Below, piece after piece: positions 5,143 through 5,177 of a stretch of DNA of 5,177 bases. The notes below the pieces were generated by a model. The model did no database searches, had not been told where the DNA came from, and worked only from the letters and a program-made list of their open reading frames with translations. Both the position numbers and the translations under genes were made by a program. Source of the stretch: an uncultured Campylobacter sp. (GTDB lineage Bacteria; Campylobacterota; Campylobacteria; Campylobacterales; Campylobacteraceae); contig CALHQN010000009.1 of the NCBI GenBank assembly GCA_938036585.1, positions 1-5,177 on the forward strand, given 5' to 3'. The stretch's first letter is position 1. Every line of letters begins with the position of its first letter.

Positions 5143-5177
5143 TTATTTTAACTTCCAGCGCGACGGATCTAATATGG
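5143..5177 (-). CDS. Possible C-terminal end of a gene running off the right edge
   Basis: On the minus strand one frame reads ILDPSRWKLK and stops at TAA (5143-5145), closely followed by the terminator at 5091-5120. Ten or eleven residues are too few to identify a product. Another minus frame stays open through the hairpin to about 5066, but a terminator hairpin inside a gene is less likely, so I prefer this one. Confidence 0.3.
   Translation of the reverse strand, partial: ILDPSRWKLK

Overview
The window looks like chromosomal DNA from the Campylobacterota (epsilon-proteobacteria), most likely a relatively GC-rich Campylobacter of the oral, anaerobic type. This rests on GC-rich genes that keep many AAATTT-type words, AT-rich sigma70-like -10 boxes with no clear -35, and the character of the MnmG, lipoprotein and YceI proteins. 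The genus is an inference; no marker here fixes a species.

Layout from left to right. (1) Positions 1-337 are AT-rich. They hold a short minus-strand gene remnant (19-162) with a good ribosome binding site but an in-frame stop after 14 codons. (2) 338-2224, minus: full-length mnmG (gidA), the FAD enzyme that modifies U34 of certain tRNAs. (3) 2225-2461: divergent intergenic region with a -10 box for mnmG, a -10 box for bioB and three consecutive GC-rich hairpins between them. (4) 2462-3454, plus: bioB, biotin synthase. It lacks the cysteine that in E. coli BioB is the first ligand of the sulfur-donating cluster, so it resembles the BioB variant of many anaerobes. (5) 3494-3886/3899, plus: a small lipoprotein gene 39 bases after bioB, apparently frameshifted, since its glutamine-rich C-terminal half reads in the +1 frame. 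(6) 3900-4159: convergent intergenic region with inverted repeats and no convincing gene. (7) 4160-4750, minus: a secreted YceI-family protein. (8) 4940-5014, minus: a tRNA-Glu gene with anticodon CTC. (9) 5091-5177: a minus-strand intrinsic terminator and probably the last codons of a gene that continues beyond the right edge.

The genes do not form one pathway. MnmG and tRNA-Glu both concern decoding, but MnmG acts on U34 tRNAs and this tRNA has C34, so it is not a substrate. BioB makes biotin without other bio genes nearby. The lipoprotein could share a transcript with bioB, while YceI and the tRNA appear to be separate units. I found no CRISPR array, insertion sequence, phage gene, toxin-antitoxin pair or clear new multi-gene system. 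The points most worth following are the BioB cluster-ligand change, the lipoprotein frameshift, the tRNA-Glu(CTC) and the structured mnmG-bioB intergenic region.
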